Under the pieces are notes generated by a model. The model worked only from the letters and a program-made list of their open reading frames with translations. It ran no database searches and was not told where the DNA came from. The position numbers and the translations under genes were made by a program. DNA of 64,000 bases, taken from the NCBI RefSeq assembly GCF_900111455.1, contig NZ_FOIE01000006.1, positions 186,001 to 250,000 on the forward strand, in the 5' to 3' direction. Below are positions 47,724 through 61,621 of this stretch, piece by piece. This DNA is from Geodermatophilus poikilotrophus (GTDB lineage: Bacteria; Actinomycetota; Actinomycetes; Mycobacteriales; Geodermatophilaceae). How positions within the stretch are numbered: the stretch's first letter is position 1; each line of letters opens with the position of its first letter.

Positions 47724-49118
47724 GTGGGCGGAAGCGCAGTGCCGGGGATCCTCGACCAGGCACACCGGCGGACGACGGCCGGCCTGCTCATGCTCGTCAC
47801 CTTCATCGCGTTCGAGGCCATGGCCGTCGGGACGGCGATGCCCACTGCGGTCGCCGAGCTCGACGGGCTGGCCTGGTACGCCTGGCCGTTCAGCGCCTTC
47901 CTCGTGGCATCGGTCGTCGGCATGGTCGTCGGCGGGGACGCCGGCGACCGCCGCGGTCCCCGGGTCGCGCTGCCCTGGGGGGTCGCGGCCTTCGCGGCGG
48001 GACTGCTGGTCGCCGGGCTGGCCGGGGGCATGGCGGTCTTCGTCGTCGGACGGGCCCTGCAGGGGCTCGGCGCCGGCGTCATGGTGGTCCTGCTGTACGT
48101 CATCGCGGGCCAGGCCTACGAGTCGTCGCTGCGGCCCCGCCTGTTCGGTGCCATCTCCGCGGCGTGGGTGCTCCCGGCCCTGGTGGGTCCCGTCCTGGCC
48201 GGGCTCGTGACCACCCACGCCGGCTGGCGGCTGGTCTTCCTCGGCCTGCTGCCGCTGGTCGTCCTCGGCGCCGTCCTGGTGCTCTCGGCCGGCCGGTCGC
48301 TGACCGCGCCGGACGCGCCACCACCCGCGGCGAGGGGACGACGGTGGTGGGCGGTGCTCGCCGGTCTCGGGATCGCGGCGCTGCAGTACGCCGGGCAGCG
48401 CCTGGACCTGCCGGCGGTGCCCGTCGCCGTCGTCGGCGCGGCGGCCCTGGTCGCCGGCCTGCGCCCGCTGCTCCCACGCGGGACGGCCCGTGCCGCGCGG
48501 GGACTGCCGGCGGTGGTCGCGTCCCGTGGGCTCCTGGCCGGCGCCTTCTTCGGCATGGACGCGTTGATCCCGCTGGTGCTGACCACCGTGCACGGCTACA
48601 GCCCCACCGCCGCGGGCCTGCCGCTGACCGCCGGCGCGGTGGGCTGGGCGCTGGCCTCCCAGCTGCAGGGTCGTTTCCCGCAGGTGCCGCGGGAGCGGCT
48701 GCTCCGCCTCGGGTTCGCGCTGCTCGCCGTGGGGCTGGCCGCGACCGTGCTGGCCGCGGTCCCCGCGCTGGGCGGCTGGCCGGCCTACCTGACCTGGGCG
48801 GTCGCCGGCCTCGGCATGGGGTTCGGCATACCCAGCGTCGGTGTGCTGCTGCTGGAGCAGTCACCGGAGCACCGCAGGGGTGCGGACTCGGCCGCCCTGC
48901 AGATCGCCGACGTCACCCTGTCGGCCCTGTCCATCGGGCTGGCCGGCGTCCTCGTCGCGGCGGCGACGGAGGGACTGCTCGGCCTGCCCGCGGCGGTGGC
49001 GGCGTCCATCGCCGTCTGCACCGCCCTCGCGCTGCTGGGCGCGCGCCTGGCCGGGCGGGCGGCTGCTCCGCCGCGGGAGGCGGTCCCCAGCGCCGGGACT
49101 ACCCTGGCGGCGTCATGA
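47724..49118 (+). CDS. MFS transporter, EmrB/QacA-like drug exporter
   Basis: A 464-residue membrane protein with the N-terminal motif of drug:proton antiporters ([19 protein letters not shown]), the loop 2-3 motif [13 protein letters not shown], and about 12-14 helices. The substrate cannot be told. Its stop overlaps the cysteine desulfurase start (ATGA), so the two are translationally coupled although their functions seem unrelated. The start could be GTG 47724 or GTG 47739; both lie in frame and keep all helices. Confidence 0.78.
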   Translation: MGGSAVPGILDQAHRRTTAGLLMLVTFIAFEAMAVGTAMPTAVAELDGLAWYAWPFSAFLVASVVGMVVGGDAGDRRGPRVALPWGVAAFAAGLLVAGLAGGMAVFVVGRALQGLGAGVMVVLLYVIAGQAYESSLRPRLFGAISAAWVLPALVGPVLAGLVTTHAGWRLVFLGLLPLVVLGAVLVLSAGRSLTAPDAPPPAARGRRWWAVLAGLGIAALQYAGQRLDLPAVPVAVVGAAALVAGLRPLLPRGTARAARGLPAVVASRGLLAGAFFGMDALIPLVLTTVHGYSPTAAGLPLTAGAVGWALASQLQGRFPQVPRERLLRLGFALLAVGLAATVLAAVPALGGWPAYLTWAVAGLGMGFGIPSVGVLLLEQSPEHRRGADSAALQIADVTLSALSIGLAGVLVAAATEGLLGLPAAVAASIAVCTALALLGARLAGRAAAPPREAVPSAGTTLAAS

Positions 49119-50320
49119 GCAGCTCCGAGGCGGTCTACCTGGACCACGCGGCGACCACGCCGATGCTGCCCGCAGTGCTGGCCGCGATGACCGGGCAGCT
49201 GGGCCGCGTGGGCAACGCCTCGTCGCTGCACGCCAGCGGTCGCGCCGCGCGCCGGGTCGCCGAGCAGTCGCGCGAGCGGCTGGCCGAGGCGCTGGGCGCG
49301 CGCCCGTCGGAGGTGCTGTTCACCGGCGGCGGCACCGAGAGCGACAACCTCGCCGTCAAGGGCCTGTTCTGGGCCCGGCGCGACGCCGACTCCCACCGCC
49401 GGCGCATCGTGGTCAGCCCCGCCGAGCACCACGCGGTGCTGGACAGCGTCGAGTGGCTGGCCAAGCACGACGGCGCCGACGTCACCTGGCTGCCCGTCGA
49501 GCCGACCGGCCGCGTCACCCCGGAGGCGCTGCACGCGGCGCTGGGCACCGGTGAGGACGTCGCCCTGGTCAGCGTCATGTGGGCCAACAACGAGATCGGC
49601 ACGGTCAGCGACCTGGCCGCGCTCGCCGGGGTCGCGCACGACGTCGGCGTCCCGCTGCACACCGACGCGGTCCAGGCGGTCGGGCAGGTGCCCGTCGACT
49701 TCGCCGCCAGCGGCGTCGACGCGCTCACCATGACCGGCCACAAGCTCGGCGGGCCGATGGGTGCCGGGGTCCTGCTGCTGCGCCGCGAGGCCGAGTGCAC
49801 CCCGCTGCTGCACGGCGGCGGCCAGGAGCGCGACGTGCGCTCCGGAACCCTCGACGTCGCGGCGATCGTCGGCCTGCAGGTGGCCACCACGCTGGCCGTC
49901 GCCGAGCGGCAGGAGCGCGCCGCGCGGCTGGCCGTCCTGCGTGACCGGCTGGTGGCCGGCGTGGTGGCGCAGGTGCCCGACGCCCAGCTCAACGGCGCCC
50001 CGCTGGACGACGTCGTCGCCGGTGGGCCGGGACGGCTGCCGGGCAACGCACACCTGTCCTTCCCCGGCGCGGAGGGCGACGCGCTGCTCATGCTGCTCGA
50101 CGCCCGCGGCGTGGAGTGCTCCACCGGGTCGGCCTGCAGCGCCGGCGTCGCCCGGCCCAGCCACGTGCTGCTGGCCACCGGGGCCGACCCCGACCGCGCG
50201 CGCAGCTCGCTGCGCTTCAGCCTCGGGCACACCTCAACCGACGCCGACGTCGACGCGGTGCTCGACGTGATCGGCCCGGTCGTGGAGCGCGCCCGCCGAG
50301 CGGGGATGGGTCGACGATGA
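49115..50320 (+). CDS. Cysteine desulfurase (IscS/NifS family)
   Basis: A 401-residue PLP enzyme that takes sulfur from cysteine. PLP-binding K210 lies in MTGHKLGG and the persulfide cysteine C341 in [16 protein letters not shown] opens the protein and [11 protein letters not shown] is the PLP-cradle segment. With mnmA directly overlapping downstream (ATGA), the likely sulfur acceptor is MnmA for tRNA 2-thiouridine; Fe-S assembly is also possible. Mtb Rv3025c-Rv3024c has the same pair (from memory). Confidence 0.92.
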   Translation: MSSSEAVYLDHAATTPMLPAVLAAMTGQLGRVGNASSLHASGRAARRVAEQSRERLAEALGARPSEVLFTGGGTESDNLAVKGLFWARRDADSHRRRIVVSPAEHHAVLDSVEWLAKHDGADVTWLPVEPTGRVTPEALHAALGTGEDVALVSVMWANNEIGTVSDLAALAGVAHDVGVPLHTDAVQAVGQVPVDFAASGVDALTMTGHKLGGPMGAGVLLLRREAECTPLLHGGGQERDVRSGTLDVAAIVGLQVATTLAVAERQERAARLAVLRDRLVAGVVAQVPDAQLNGAPLDDVVAGGPGRLPGNAHLSFPGAEGDALLMLLDARGVECSTGSACSAGVARPSHVLLATGADPDRARSSLRFSLGHTSTDADVDAVLDVIGPVVERARRAGMGRR

Positions 50321-51390
50321 GGGTCCTGGCCGCGATGAGCGGGGGTGTGGACTCCGCGGTCGCCACGGCGCTGGCCGTCGACGCCGGGCACGACGTCACC
50401 GGTGTCCACCTGGCGCTCTCGCCGGACCGGCAGACGCTGCGCAGCGGCGCCCGCGGGTGCTGCAGCGTCGAGGACGCGCACGACGCCCGTCGGGTCGCCG
50501 ACGAGCTGGGCGTCCCGTTCTACGTGTGGGACCTCGCCGAGCGCTTCACCGAGGACGTCGTCGAGGACTTCGTCGCCGAGTACGCCGCGGGGCGCACGCC
50601 CAACCCCTGCCTGCGCTGCAACGAGAGGATCAAGTTCTCCGCGGTGCTCGACCGGGCCCGGGCGCTCGGCTTCGACGCGGTCGTCACCGGGCACCACGCG
50701 CGGCTGGCCCGCGGGGAGCTGCGGCGGTCGGTCGACGCGGCCAAGGACCAGTCCTACGTGCTCGCCGTCCTGACGGCCGACCAGCTGGCCGGCGCGGTCC
50801 TCCCGCTGGGCTCGATGACCAAGCAGCGGGTGCGCGAGATCGCGACCGAGCGCGGGTTCGCGGTGGCCACCAAGGCCGACTCGCACGACATCTGCTTCAT
50901 CCCCGACGGCGACACCCGCGGCTTCCTCGCCCGGCGGTTGGGCGCGCAGCCGGGGCCGGTCGTGGACGCCGCCACGGGCGCGACGGTGGGGGAGCACGCG
51001 GGCGCCTACGGGTTCACCGTCGGCCAGCGCCGCGGCCTCGGCGTCGCCGTCGGCGACTCCCGGCCGCGTTACGTGCTGGGCATCGAGCCGGTGACCCGCA
51101 CGGTGACCATCGGCACCGCCGACCTGGCCGGGGTGGGGGAGGTCCGCACCGCCCGGCCGACCTGGACGGGCACCGCGCCCGCGCTGCCGTTCGCCGCGGA
51201 GGTCCAGCTGCGGGCGCACGGCACCCCGGTGCCGTGCGAGGTCACCGCCGGGGACGACGGCGGCCTGCGGCTGCTGCTGGGAGCCCAGCAGCGCGGCGTG
51301 GCACCCGGGCAGTCGGCGGTGCTCTACGCACCCGACGCCGAGCGCGGCGACCTGGTGCTGGGCCAGGGCGCGGTCCTCGCCACGGCCTAG
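50317..51390 (+). CDS. mnmA: tRNA-specific 2-thiouridylase
   Basis: A 357-residue enzyme that thiolates U34 of tRNA(Lys, Glu, Gln). The ATP-pyrophosphatase loop SGGVDS is at residues 8-13. The catalytic cysteines are C98 (PNPCLRCN) and C193 ([11 protein letters not shown]). The remainder has the central and C-terminal beta domains ([14 protein letters not shown]). The start codon overlaps the desulfurase stop. A 17-bp sequence at its end, running up to the stop codon, is repeated in the downstream gap. Confidence 0.94.
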   Translation: MRVLAAMSGGVDSAVATALAVDAGHDVTGVHLALSPDRQTLRSGARGCCSVEDAHDARRVADELGVPFYVWDLAERFTEDVVEDFVAEYAAGRTPNPCLRCNERIKFSAVLDRARALGFDAVVTGHHARLARGELRRSVDAAKDQSYVLAVLTADQLAGAVLPLGSMTKQRVREIATERGFAVATKADSHDICFIPDGDTRGFLARRLGAQPGPVVDAATGATVGEHAGAYGFTVGQRRGLGVAVGDSRPRYVLGIEPVTRTVTIGTADLAGVGEVRTARPTWTGTAPALPFAAEVQLRAHGTPVPCEVTAGDDGGLRLLLGAQQRGVAPGQSAVLYAPDAERGDLVLGQGAVLATA

Positions 51391-51422
51391 CCCCCGCCAC
51401 GGCCTGGTCCTCGCCACGGCCT
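51372..51422 (+). repeat. Short direct repeats at the mnmA stop codon
   Basis: GGTCCTCGCCACGGCCT occurs at 51372-51388 and 51406-51422, with a partial third copy (CCGCCACGGCCT, 51394-51405) between. The first copy is coding, the others lie in the 69-bp gap. It looks like slippage duplication. Confidence 0.8.
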
Positions 51423-51446
51423 GGCGTCGGCCAGGCGTCGCGGGGC

Positions 51447-51459
51447 TACCGTCTCGGGC
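51447..51459 (+). promoter_or_regulatory. -10 element of MetE-like gene, leaderless start
   Basis: TACCGT at 51447-51452 is followed by seven bases and the GTG start. No ribosome-binding site is present. Confidence 0.45.
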
Positions 51460-52497
51460 GTGGCAGCCCCGATCGAGCCCGCGCCCGGACCGCCCCCCGA
51501 GGAGGAGGCGGCGTCCGCACGCCCGTCGTGGGGACCGGCCACCGGCGTCGGCTCGCTGCCCGGTGCCGACCCGGTCGAGGCGCTCCGGGTGGTCACCGGC
51601 GAGCTGCCCGAGTTCGCACACCTGCCCGAGCTGCCCGGCCGCGGCGCGGGCGCGGACCTGGTCGGCCGCAGCGCCGCGCTGCTGGTGGACCTCGCCGTCG
51701 AGCTGACCCCTGCCGGCTGGCGGCTGGTGCCGCGCGCGGGCATCGACCAGCGTCGCGCCGAGGAGCTCCTGGCCCGCGACCTCGACGCGCTGCACGACGT
51801 GGCCGAGGGCTACACCGGCCCGTTCAAGGTGCAGGCCGCCGGCCCGTGGACGCTGGCCGCCGGCCTCGAGCGCACCCGCGGCGACCGCGCCATCGTCGAC
51901 CCCGGCGCCCGCCGGGACCTCGCCCAGTCGCTCACCGAGGGCCTCGCCGCGCACGTCGCCGCCGTCGCCGCGCGGGTGCCGGGTGCGCGGGTGGTGGTGC
52001 AGCTGGACGAGCCGTCGCTGCCCGCCGTCCTCCGCGGGGCGCTCCCCACGGCGAGCGGCTTCGGCAAGCTGCCCGCCGTCGAGGCGGCCGTGGTGGAGCA
52101 GGAGCTCGCCGCCGTCGTCGGTGCGCTGCCGGGCCCCGTCGTGGTGCACTGCTGCGCCGACCGCGCGCCGCTGGAGCTCTTCCGCTCGGCAGGGGCGGAC
52201 GCCGTCTCCTTCGACCTCGGGATGGTGCAGGACCTCGACGCCCTCGGCACTGCGATCGAGGCCGGCACGCGCCTCTTCCCGGGTGTCGTCCCGGGCGCCG
52301 ACGCGCCGCTGCCCGCGCCGAAGGCGACCGCGTCCCGGCTGCAGGCGTGGTGGCGGGAGCTCGGCTTCCCCGCCGACCGGCTGCACGAGGCCGTCACGCT
52401 CACCCCGTCCTGCGGCCTGGCCGGCGCGACGCCGGGCTACGCGCGCCGGGCCATGACCCACGTCCGCGAGGCCGCGAGGTACCTGCTGCCCGAGTGA
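51460..52497 (+). CDS. MetE C-terminal-like (UROD/MetE superfamily) protein
   Basis: A 345-residue protein with the fold of the catalytic half of cobalamin-independent methionine synthase. Zinc-site residues appear retained: His-Cys in VVVHCCAD and Cys in TLTPSCGLAG. Opening GVGSLPGADPVEALRVV is typical of the short actinobacterial members; the folate-binding N-terminal half of MetE is absent. It may transfer a methyl group to a thiol from a donor protein or small molecule, but the reaction is unproven. Mtb Rv3015c is the counterpart by position near ligA (from memory). Confidence 0.72.
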   Translation: MAAPIEPAPGPPPEEEAASARPSWGPATGVGSLPGADPVEALRVVTGELPEFAHLPELPGRGAGADLVGRSAALLVDLAVELTPAGWRLVPRAGIDQRRAEELLARDLDALHDVAEGYTGPFKVQAAGPWTLAAGLERTRGDRAIVDPGARRDLAQSLTEGLAAHVAAVAARVPGARVVVQLDEPSLPAVLRGALPTASGFGKLPAVEAAVVEQELAAVVGALPGPVVVHCCADRAPLELFRSAGADAVSFDLGMVQDLDALGTAIEAGTRLFPGVVPGADAPLPAPKATASRLQAWWRELGFPADRLHEAVTLTPSCGLAGATPGYARRAMTHVREAARYLLPE

Positions 52498-52552
52498 TCC
52501 CCAGACGAGCGAGGAGTGAGCGTGTGTGCGCACTCCGTGAGGTTCCGGGCCC

Positions 52553-52564
52553 TACGCTGCCGCA
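52553..52564 (+). promoter_or_regulatory. -10 element of M16-fusion gene, leaderless start
   Basis: TACGCT at 52553-52558 is followed by six bases and the GTG start at 52565. Confidence 0.45.
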
Positions 52565-56979
<4,415 letters not shown>

Positions 56980-56982
56980 CGG

Positions 56983-57039
56983 AGGACCCCGCTGCCCCCA
57001 CGCTCCGCAGGCTGAGCGCGGGACCCCGCAGCGGGGCCT
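56983..57039. repeat. Type 2 intergenic palindrome (between convergent genes)
   Basis: GGACCCCGCTGC (56984-56995) pairs perfectly with GCAGCGGGGCC (57028-57038). The core CGCTCCGCAGGCTGAGCG forms an inner hairpin. It separates the convergent ends of ligA and the ACT gene. Confidence 0.8.
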
Positions 57040-57707
57040 CAGGCCGGGGGCAGGTGGGCGACGCTGGCCGCGATGCCGGCGAGGTGGACCAGGCGGAGCA
57101 GCTCCGAGCGGCGGAACGCCGGCCCGCCGGAGCGGCCGATGACCACGGCGGTCCGGGGGCTGGTGAACGGGGTGGCCATCATCTCGATGGCCATCTCGCG
57201 CCAGCGCTCCGGCAGCCAGTCCGCCTCGCTGGGCAGCAGCTGTGCCCTGGTGAGCGGGAGCCACGGCAGGGTCATCCCGTCGAAGGACGGCGCGGCGTCC
57301 GACGCGGCCAGCACCTCGCACGGGCGGTCGCCGGCCCCGCACAGGACGGCGGCCCAGCCGCTGTGGAAGACCCGGGGCAGCTCGGCGGCCAGCAGCTTGA
57401 CCGCCGTGCCCTCCGCGGCCCGGGCCAGCGACTCCAGCAGTTCCAGCTCGCGGTGGGTGTCCAGCGGCCCGGCGAAGGGGCGCAACGACTCCACCTGCAC
57501 GCCCGGCACCCGCTGCGCGGCGGTGATCAGGCTGTCGGGGAGCCGGCCGGGGGGCAGGTCGACGACGATGTCGTCGACCGCGACGCCGCCGCCGCGCTCG
57601 AGCACGTCCACCGACACGATGTCGATGCCGGCCTCACCCAGCGCCGTGGCCACGGCGCCGAGGATGCCGGGGCGGTCGGGCACGACCAGCCGCAGGAGAT
57701 GGGACAC
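57039..57707 (-). CDS. ACT domain protein
   Basis: A 222-residue cytoplasmic protein. The N-terminal ACT domain reads HLLRLVVPDRPGILGAVATALGEAGIDIVSVDVLER, the ligand-sensing fold for amino acids. The C-terminal about 130 residues (KLLAAELPRVFHSGWAAVLCG) form a separate domain of unknown type. Homologues lie between ligA and gatC in mycobacteria (Rv3013, from memory). The ligand and target are unknown. The GTG at 57705-57707 has GGAGGAACC just upstream, the same leader as the DUF4397 gene. Confidence 0.78.
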   Translation of the reverse strand: MSHLLRLVVPDRPGILGAVATALGEAGIDIVSVDVLERGGGVAVDDIVVDLPPGRLPDSLITAAQRVPGVQVESLRPFAGPLDTHRELELLESLARAAEGTAVKLLAAELPRVFHSGWAAVLCGAGDRPCEVLAASDAAPSFDGMTLPWLPLTRAQLLPSEADWLPERWREMAIEMMATPFTSPRTAVVIGRSGGPAFRRSELLRLVHLAGIAASVAHLPPA

Positions 57708-57839
57708 GGTTCCTCCGTGCTCGGGGGTCGGCCGATCTCCGTCGATCGTGGGCGGCGACAGCTTCCCCCATCGACCGCCCGCCGGTCGAGCGACCTCCCG
57801 GCACCGCCTCCGGCCGACCGGCGCGGCAGGCTCGCCACG

Positions 57840-57845
57840 TACAGT
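57840..57845 (+). promoter_or_regulatory. Putative -10 element of the gatCAB operon
   Basis: TACAGT lies in the 203-bp gap between the divergent ACT and gatC genes, within the small dyad CCACGTACAGTGG. It would give a leader of about 58 bases for gatC. Confidence 0.35.
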
Positions 57846-57910
57846 GGCGGGGTTCCGAACGTCGTGACGAGCGCCCACCGAGCGCCGACGGACTGGAGTT
57901 CCGCCCCAGC

Positions 57911-58300
57911 ATGAGCACCCCCTCCACGCAGGAGACGGCCGAGTCGCAGGCGTCCGCCGGACTCGGGCGTGATGACGTCGCCGGACCCGGGCGTGATGAC
58001 GTCGCCGGACTCGGGCGTGATGACGTCGCCCACCTGGCCCGGCTGGCCCGGCTCGCCCTCACCGACGAGGAGCTCGACCACTTCGCCGGGCAGCTGTCCG
58101 CGGTGCTCGACGCCGTGGCCGCGGTCGGGAAGGCCGACACCGGCGACGTCCCGCCGATGACCCACGCGGTGCCGCTGACCAACGTCACGCGCGAGGACGT
58201 CGTCACCCCCAGCCTGCCGCGGGACGTCGTCCTCGCGCAGGCGCCCGCGGCGGAGGACGACCGGTTCCGCGTGCCGCAGATCCTCGGGGAGGAGGAGTGA
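57911..58300 (+). CDS. gatC: Asp/Glu-tRNA amidotransferase subunit C
   Basis: A 129-residue subunit that wraps around GatA and stabilises it. The family core begins at [21 protein letters not shown] and ends with [32 protein letters not shown]. The N-terminus is longer than usual (typical GatC is about 95-100 residues). It includes three in-frame copies of an eight-residue unit GxGRDDVA, a triplication of the first conserved motif. The stop overlaps the gatA GTG start. Confidence 0.93.
   Translation: MSTPSTQETAESQASAGLGRDDVAGPGRDDVAGLGRDDVAHLARLARLALTDEELDHFAGQLSAVLDAVAAVGKADTGDVPPMTHAVPLTNVTREDVVTPSLPRDVVLAQAPAAEDDRFRVPQILGEEE
57959..58030 (+). repeat. 24-bp tandem repeat, three copies, inside gatC
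   Basis: Units at 57959-57982, 57983-58006 and 58007-58030 differ at one base (the middle copy has CCC for CTC). Each encodes GLGRDDVA or GPGRDDVA. The near identity at DNA level points to a recent expansion. Confidence 0.9.
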
Positions 58301-59829
58301 CCGCCCCCGTGAACACCGACCTGACGCAGCTCGACGCCGCCGAGCTCGGCCGCCGGCTCGCGGCCGGCGAGACCAGCTCGGTCGAGCTCACCCGGGCCTA
58401 CCTCGACCGGATCGCCGCCCAGGACGGCGTCCTCGGCGCCTATCTGCACGTCGACGCCGAGGCCGCACTGGCCCGCGCCGACGAGGTGGACGCCGCCCGC
58501 GCCGCCGGTGCGGAGCTCGGCCCGCTGGCCGGTCTGCCGGTCGCGCTCAAGGACGTGTTCGTCACCGAGGGCGTGCCGACGACCAGCGGCTCGAAGATCC
58601 TCGAGGGCTGGCGGCCACCCTACGACGCGACCGTCGCCGCCCGGCTCAAAGCCGCCGGCACGGTGCTGCTGGGCAAGACCAACATGGACGAGTTCGCGAT
58701 GGGCTCCTCCACCGAGAACTCCGCCTACCGCCCGACCCGCAACCCGTGGGACCCCGACCGGATCCCCGGCGGCTCCTCCGGCGGGTCGTCGACCGCGGTC
58801 GCCGGCGGGCTGGCGCCGTGGGCGCTGGGCACCGACACCGGCGGCTCGATCCGCCAGCCGGCCGCGATGACCGGCCTGGTCGGGCACAAGCCCACCTACG
58901 GCGCGGTGTCCCGGTACGGGCTGATCGCGTTCTCCTCCAGCCTCGACCAGGCCGGCCCGATGGCGCGCACCGTGCTCGACGCCGCGACGCTGCACGAGGC
59001 GATCGGCGGGCACGACCGGTGCGACTCGACCAGCATCGACGCTCCTGCGCCGGTCCTGGTCACGGCCGTGCAGGAGGGGGCGCGCGGTGAGCTGGCCGGC
59101 CTGCGCGTGGGCGTCGTCCGCGAGCTCGGCGGCGACGGGCACACCGACGGCTACGACCCTGGCGTCCTGGACCGCGTGCGGGAGACCGTCGAGCTGCTCG
59201 AGGGCATGGGCGCCGAGGTCCGCGAGGTGTCCTGCCCGGCGTTCGACCTGGCGCTGCCGGCCTACTACCTGATCGCGCCGAGCGAGGCGTCGTCCAACCT
59301 GGCCCGCTTCGAGGGCATGCGCTTCGGCCTGCGGGTGGGGGACGACGGCAGCCACTCCCTCGAGGAGGTCATGTCGCTGACCCGTGAGCAGGGCTTCGGC
59401 CCCGAGGTGAAGCGGCGGATCGTGCTCGGCACCTACGCCCTGTCCGCCGGGTACTACGACGCCTACTACGGGCAGGCGCAGAAGGTCCGCACGCTGATCA
59501 CCCGGGACTTCACCAGCGCGTTCGACGACGTCGACGTGCTCGTCAGCCCGACCAGCCCGACGGTGGCCTGGCCGATCGGCGCGCGCGTCGACGACCCGCT
59601 GGCGATGTACGCCGCCGACCTGTGCACCCTGCCGGCCAGCCTCGCCGGGCTGCCGGCGATCTCGGTGCCGTGCGGGCTGTCCGAGGGGCTGCCGGTCGGC
59701 TTCCAGGTGATGGCCCCGGCGCTGGCCGACGACCGCTGCTACCGGGTCGCCGCCGCGGTCGAGGCAGCGCTGGACGCCGCCCGCGGCTCCCGGTTCCTCG
59801 ACGAGCTCACCCGGCGGGCGGCGGCGTGA
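58297..59829 (+). CDS. gatA: Asp/Glu-tRNA amidotransferase subunit A
   Basis: A 510-residue amidase that releases ammonia from glutamine for transamidation of Glu-tRNA(Gln) or Asp-tRNA(Asn). The Ser-cisSer-Lys triad is K85 (ALKDVF), S160 (GGSSGGSS) and S184 (TGGSIR), each six positions from the Staphylococcus GatA residues. It overlaps gatC by four bases, and its own stop overlaps the next small gene. Confidence 0.95.
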   Translation: MTAPVNTDLTQLDAAELGRRLAAGETSSVELTRAYLDRIAAQDGVLGAYLHVDAEAALARADEVDAARAAGAELGPLAGLPVALKDVFVTEGVPTTSGSKILEGWRPPYDATVAARLKAAGTVLLGKTNMDEFAMGSSTENSAYRPTRNPWDPDRIPGGSSGGSSTAVAGGLAPWALGTDTGGSIRQPAAMTGLVGHKPTYGAVSRYGLIAFSSSLDQAGPMARTVLDAATLHEAIGGHDRCDSTSIDAPAPVLVTAVQEGARGELAGLRVGVVRELGGDGHTDGYDPGVLDRVRETVELLEGMGAEVREVSCPAFDLALPAYYLIAPSEASSNLARFEGMRFGLRVGDDGSHSLEEVMSLTREQGFGPEVKRRIVLGTYALSAGYYDAYYGQAQKVRTLITRDFTSAFDDVDVLVSPTSPTVAWPIGARVDDPLAMYAADLCTLPASLAGLPAISVPCGLSEGLPVGFQVMAPALADDRCYRVAAAVEAALDAARGSRFLDELTRRAAA

Positions 59830-60026
59830 ACGGCGCGCTCAAGGCCGCCTGGGCCCTCACCGCGTTCGTCGTCCTCGTGGGCCTGATCGGCTGGATCGTC
59901 ACCGGCGAGGTGTTCTTCGCCGTCTTCATCGTCCTCGGCCTGCTGACCGCCGTCGGTGCCGTGCTGACCGGGCGTTCGCGGCCCGACGGCCGCGGCACCG
60001 GCCCGAAGGAGACCAACCCGAGATGA
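59826..60026 (+). CDS. Small two-helix membrane protein between gatA and gatB
   Basis: A 66-residue protein with two hydrophobic helices ([16 protein letters not shown] and [18 protein letters not shown]) and a basic tail. The GTG start overlaps the gatA stop and its TGA overlaps the gatB ATG, so it is translated inside the gatCAB operon. I do not recognise a family. Coupled translation at both ends and two clear helices make it a real gene in my view. It is too short for most gene finders and takes the place that pfkA has in mycobacteria (from memory). Confidence 0.7.
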   Translation: MNGALKAAWALTAFVVLVGLIGWIVTGEVFFAVFIVLGLLTAVGAVLTGRSRPDGRGTGPKETNPR

Positions 60027-61522
60027 GCGACACCCTCGTCGACTACGACGAGATCCTCACCCGCTACGAGCCGGTCATCGGCCTGGAGACCCACGTCGAG
60101 CTGGGCACCGCGTCGAAGATGTTCTGCGGCTGCGCCACCACCTTCGGCGCCGAGCCCAACACCCAGACCTGCCCGGTCTGCCTGGGCCTGCCCGGCTCGC
60201 TGCCGGTGGCCAACGCCGCCGCCATCGAGGCGACCATCCGCATCGGGCTGGCGCTGGGCTGCCGGATCGCCTCCTGGTGCCGCTTCGCCCGGAAGAACTA
60301 CTTCTACCCGGACATCCCCAAGGGCTTCCAGACCAGCCAGTACGACGAGCCGCTGTGCACCGCCGGCCACCTGGACGTCGAGGTCGACGGCGAGACCCAC
60401 CGGGTGGAGATCGAGCGGGTGCACCTGGAGGAGGACACCGGCAAGAACCTGCACGTCGGCGGGGCCACCGGTCGCATCCACGGCGCCTCGCACTCGCTGG
60501 TCGACTTCAACCGGGCCGGCATCCCGCTGGTCGAGATCGTCACCCGGCCGATCCCCGGCACCGGCGCCAGGGCCCCCGAGGTCGCCCGCGCCTACGTCAG
60601 CGAGCTGCGCGACATCATCCAGACCCTCGGCGCCTCCGACGTCCGGATGGAGCAGGGCTCCCTGCGCTGCGACGTGAACACCTCACTGGCGCCGGTCGGC
60701 AGCCTCGAGTGGGGCACCCGCACCGAGACCAAGAACGTCAACTCCCTGCGCAGCGTCGAGCGGGCGGTCCGGTACGAGATGCGCCGCCAGGCCGCCGTCC
60801 TCGACGCGGCCGGCCGGGTGCTGCAGGAGACCCGGCACTTCCACGAGGACACCGGAAGCACCTCGCCGGGGCGGAGCAAGGAGGAGGCCACCGACTACCG
60901 GTACTTCCCCGAGCCCGACCTGGTGCCGGTCGCCCCGGACGCCGAGTGGGTGGAGAAGCTCGCCGCCGAGCTGCCGGAGCTGCCGGTCGCCCGCCGCGCG
61001 CGGCTGCAGCAGGAGTGGGGCCTCTCGGCGACCGAGATGGCCTGGCTGGTCAACGCCGGCGCGCTCGGCCTGGTCGACGCCACCGTGGCCGCCGGCGCCA
61101 CCCCGGCCGACGCCCGCAAGTGGTGGCTCGGCGAGCTGGCCCGCCGCGCCAACGACGCCGGCGTGGAGCTCTCCGGGCTCGCCGTCACCCCGCGGCAGGT
61201 CGCCGAGCTGACCCGCCTGGTGGCGGAGGGGACGATCAACGACCAGCTGGCCCGGCAGGCGCTCGACGGCGTGCTCGCCGGTGAGGGCGACCCGGCACAG
61301 GTGGTCGCGGCCCGCGGCCTGGCGGTGATGGGGGAGTCCGACGAGCTGGTCGCCGCGGTCGAGGCCGCCATCGCCGGGGCGCCCGACGTCGTCGCCAAGG
61401 TGCAGGGCGGCAAGGTGCAGGCCCTCGGCGCGCTCGTCGGCGCCGTCATGAAGGCCACCCGCGGCAAGGCCGACGCCGCGACCGTGAGGCGCATGCTCGA
61501 GGAGCGCGTGGTCGGGAGCTGA
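60023..61522 (+). CDS. gatB: Asp/Glu-tRNA amidotransferase subunit B
   Basis: A 499-residue subunit that phosphorylates the misacylated tRNA and performs the transamidation. It opens with [23 protein letters not shown] (zinc and ATP region with cysteines), continues with [13 protein letters not shown], the phosphate-transfer cradle HLEEDTGK and [14 protein letters not shown], and ends with the helical YqeY-like tail domain ([20 protein letters not shown]). The ATG overlaps the stop of the 66-residue membrane protein. Confidence 0.95.
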   Translation: MSDTLVDYDEILTRYEPVIGLETHVELGTASKMFCGCATTFGAEPNTQTCPVCLGLPGSLPVANAAAIEATIRIGLALGCRIASWCRFARKNYFYPDIPKGFQTSQYDEPLCTAGHLDVEVDGETHRVEIERVHLEEDTGKNLHVGGATGRIHGASHSLVDFNRAGIPLVEIVTRPIPGTGARAPEVARAYVSELRDIIQTLGASDVRMEQGSLRCDVNTSLAPVGSLEWGTRTETKNVNSLRSVERAVRYEMRRQAAVLDAAGRVLQETRHFHEDTGSTSPGRSKEEATDYRYFPEPDLVPVAPDAEWVEKLAAELPELPVARRARLQQEWGLSATEMAWLVNAGALGLVDATVAAGATPADARKWWLGELARRANDAGVELSGLAVTPRQVAELTRLVAEGTINDQLARQALDGVLAGEGDPAQVVAARGLAVMGESDELVAAVEAAIAGAPDVVAKVQGGKVQALGALVGAVMKATRGKADAATVRRMLEERVVGS

Positions 61523-61621
61523 GCGATCGAGCGCCGGCTGAGGCTGGGGGAGGGCACGTGGCCGCCGTGCGGTGCTGAGGACCGCGGGGACGGAGCGGTG
61601 CCGGCCAGTAGGCCGATGACG

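Noticed and set aside
57959-58030. CRISPR-like repeats
   Set aside because: The three 24-bp units are adjacent without spacers and lie in frame in gatC. No cas gene is present.
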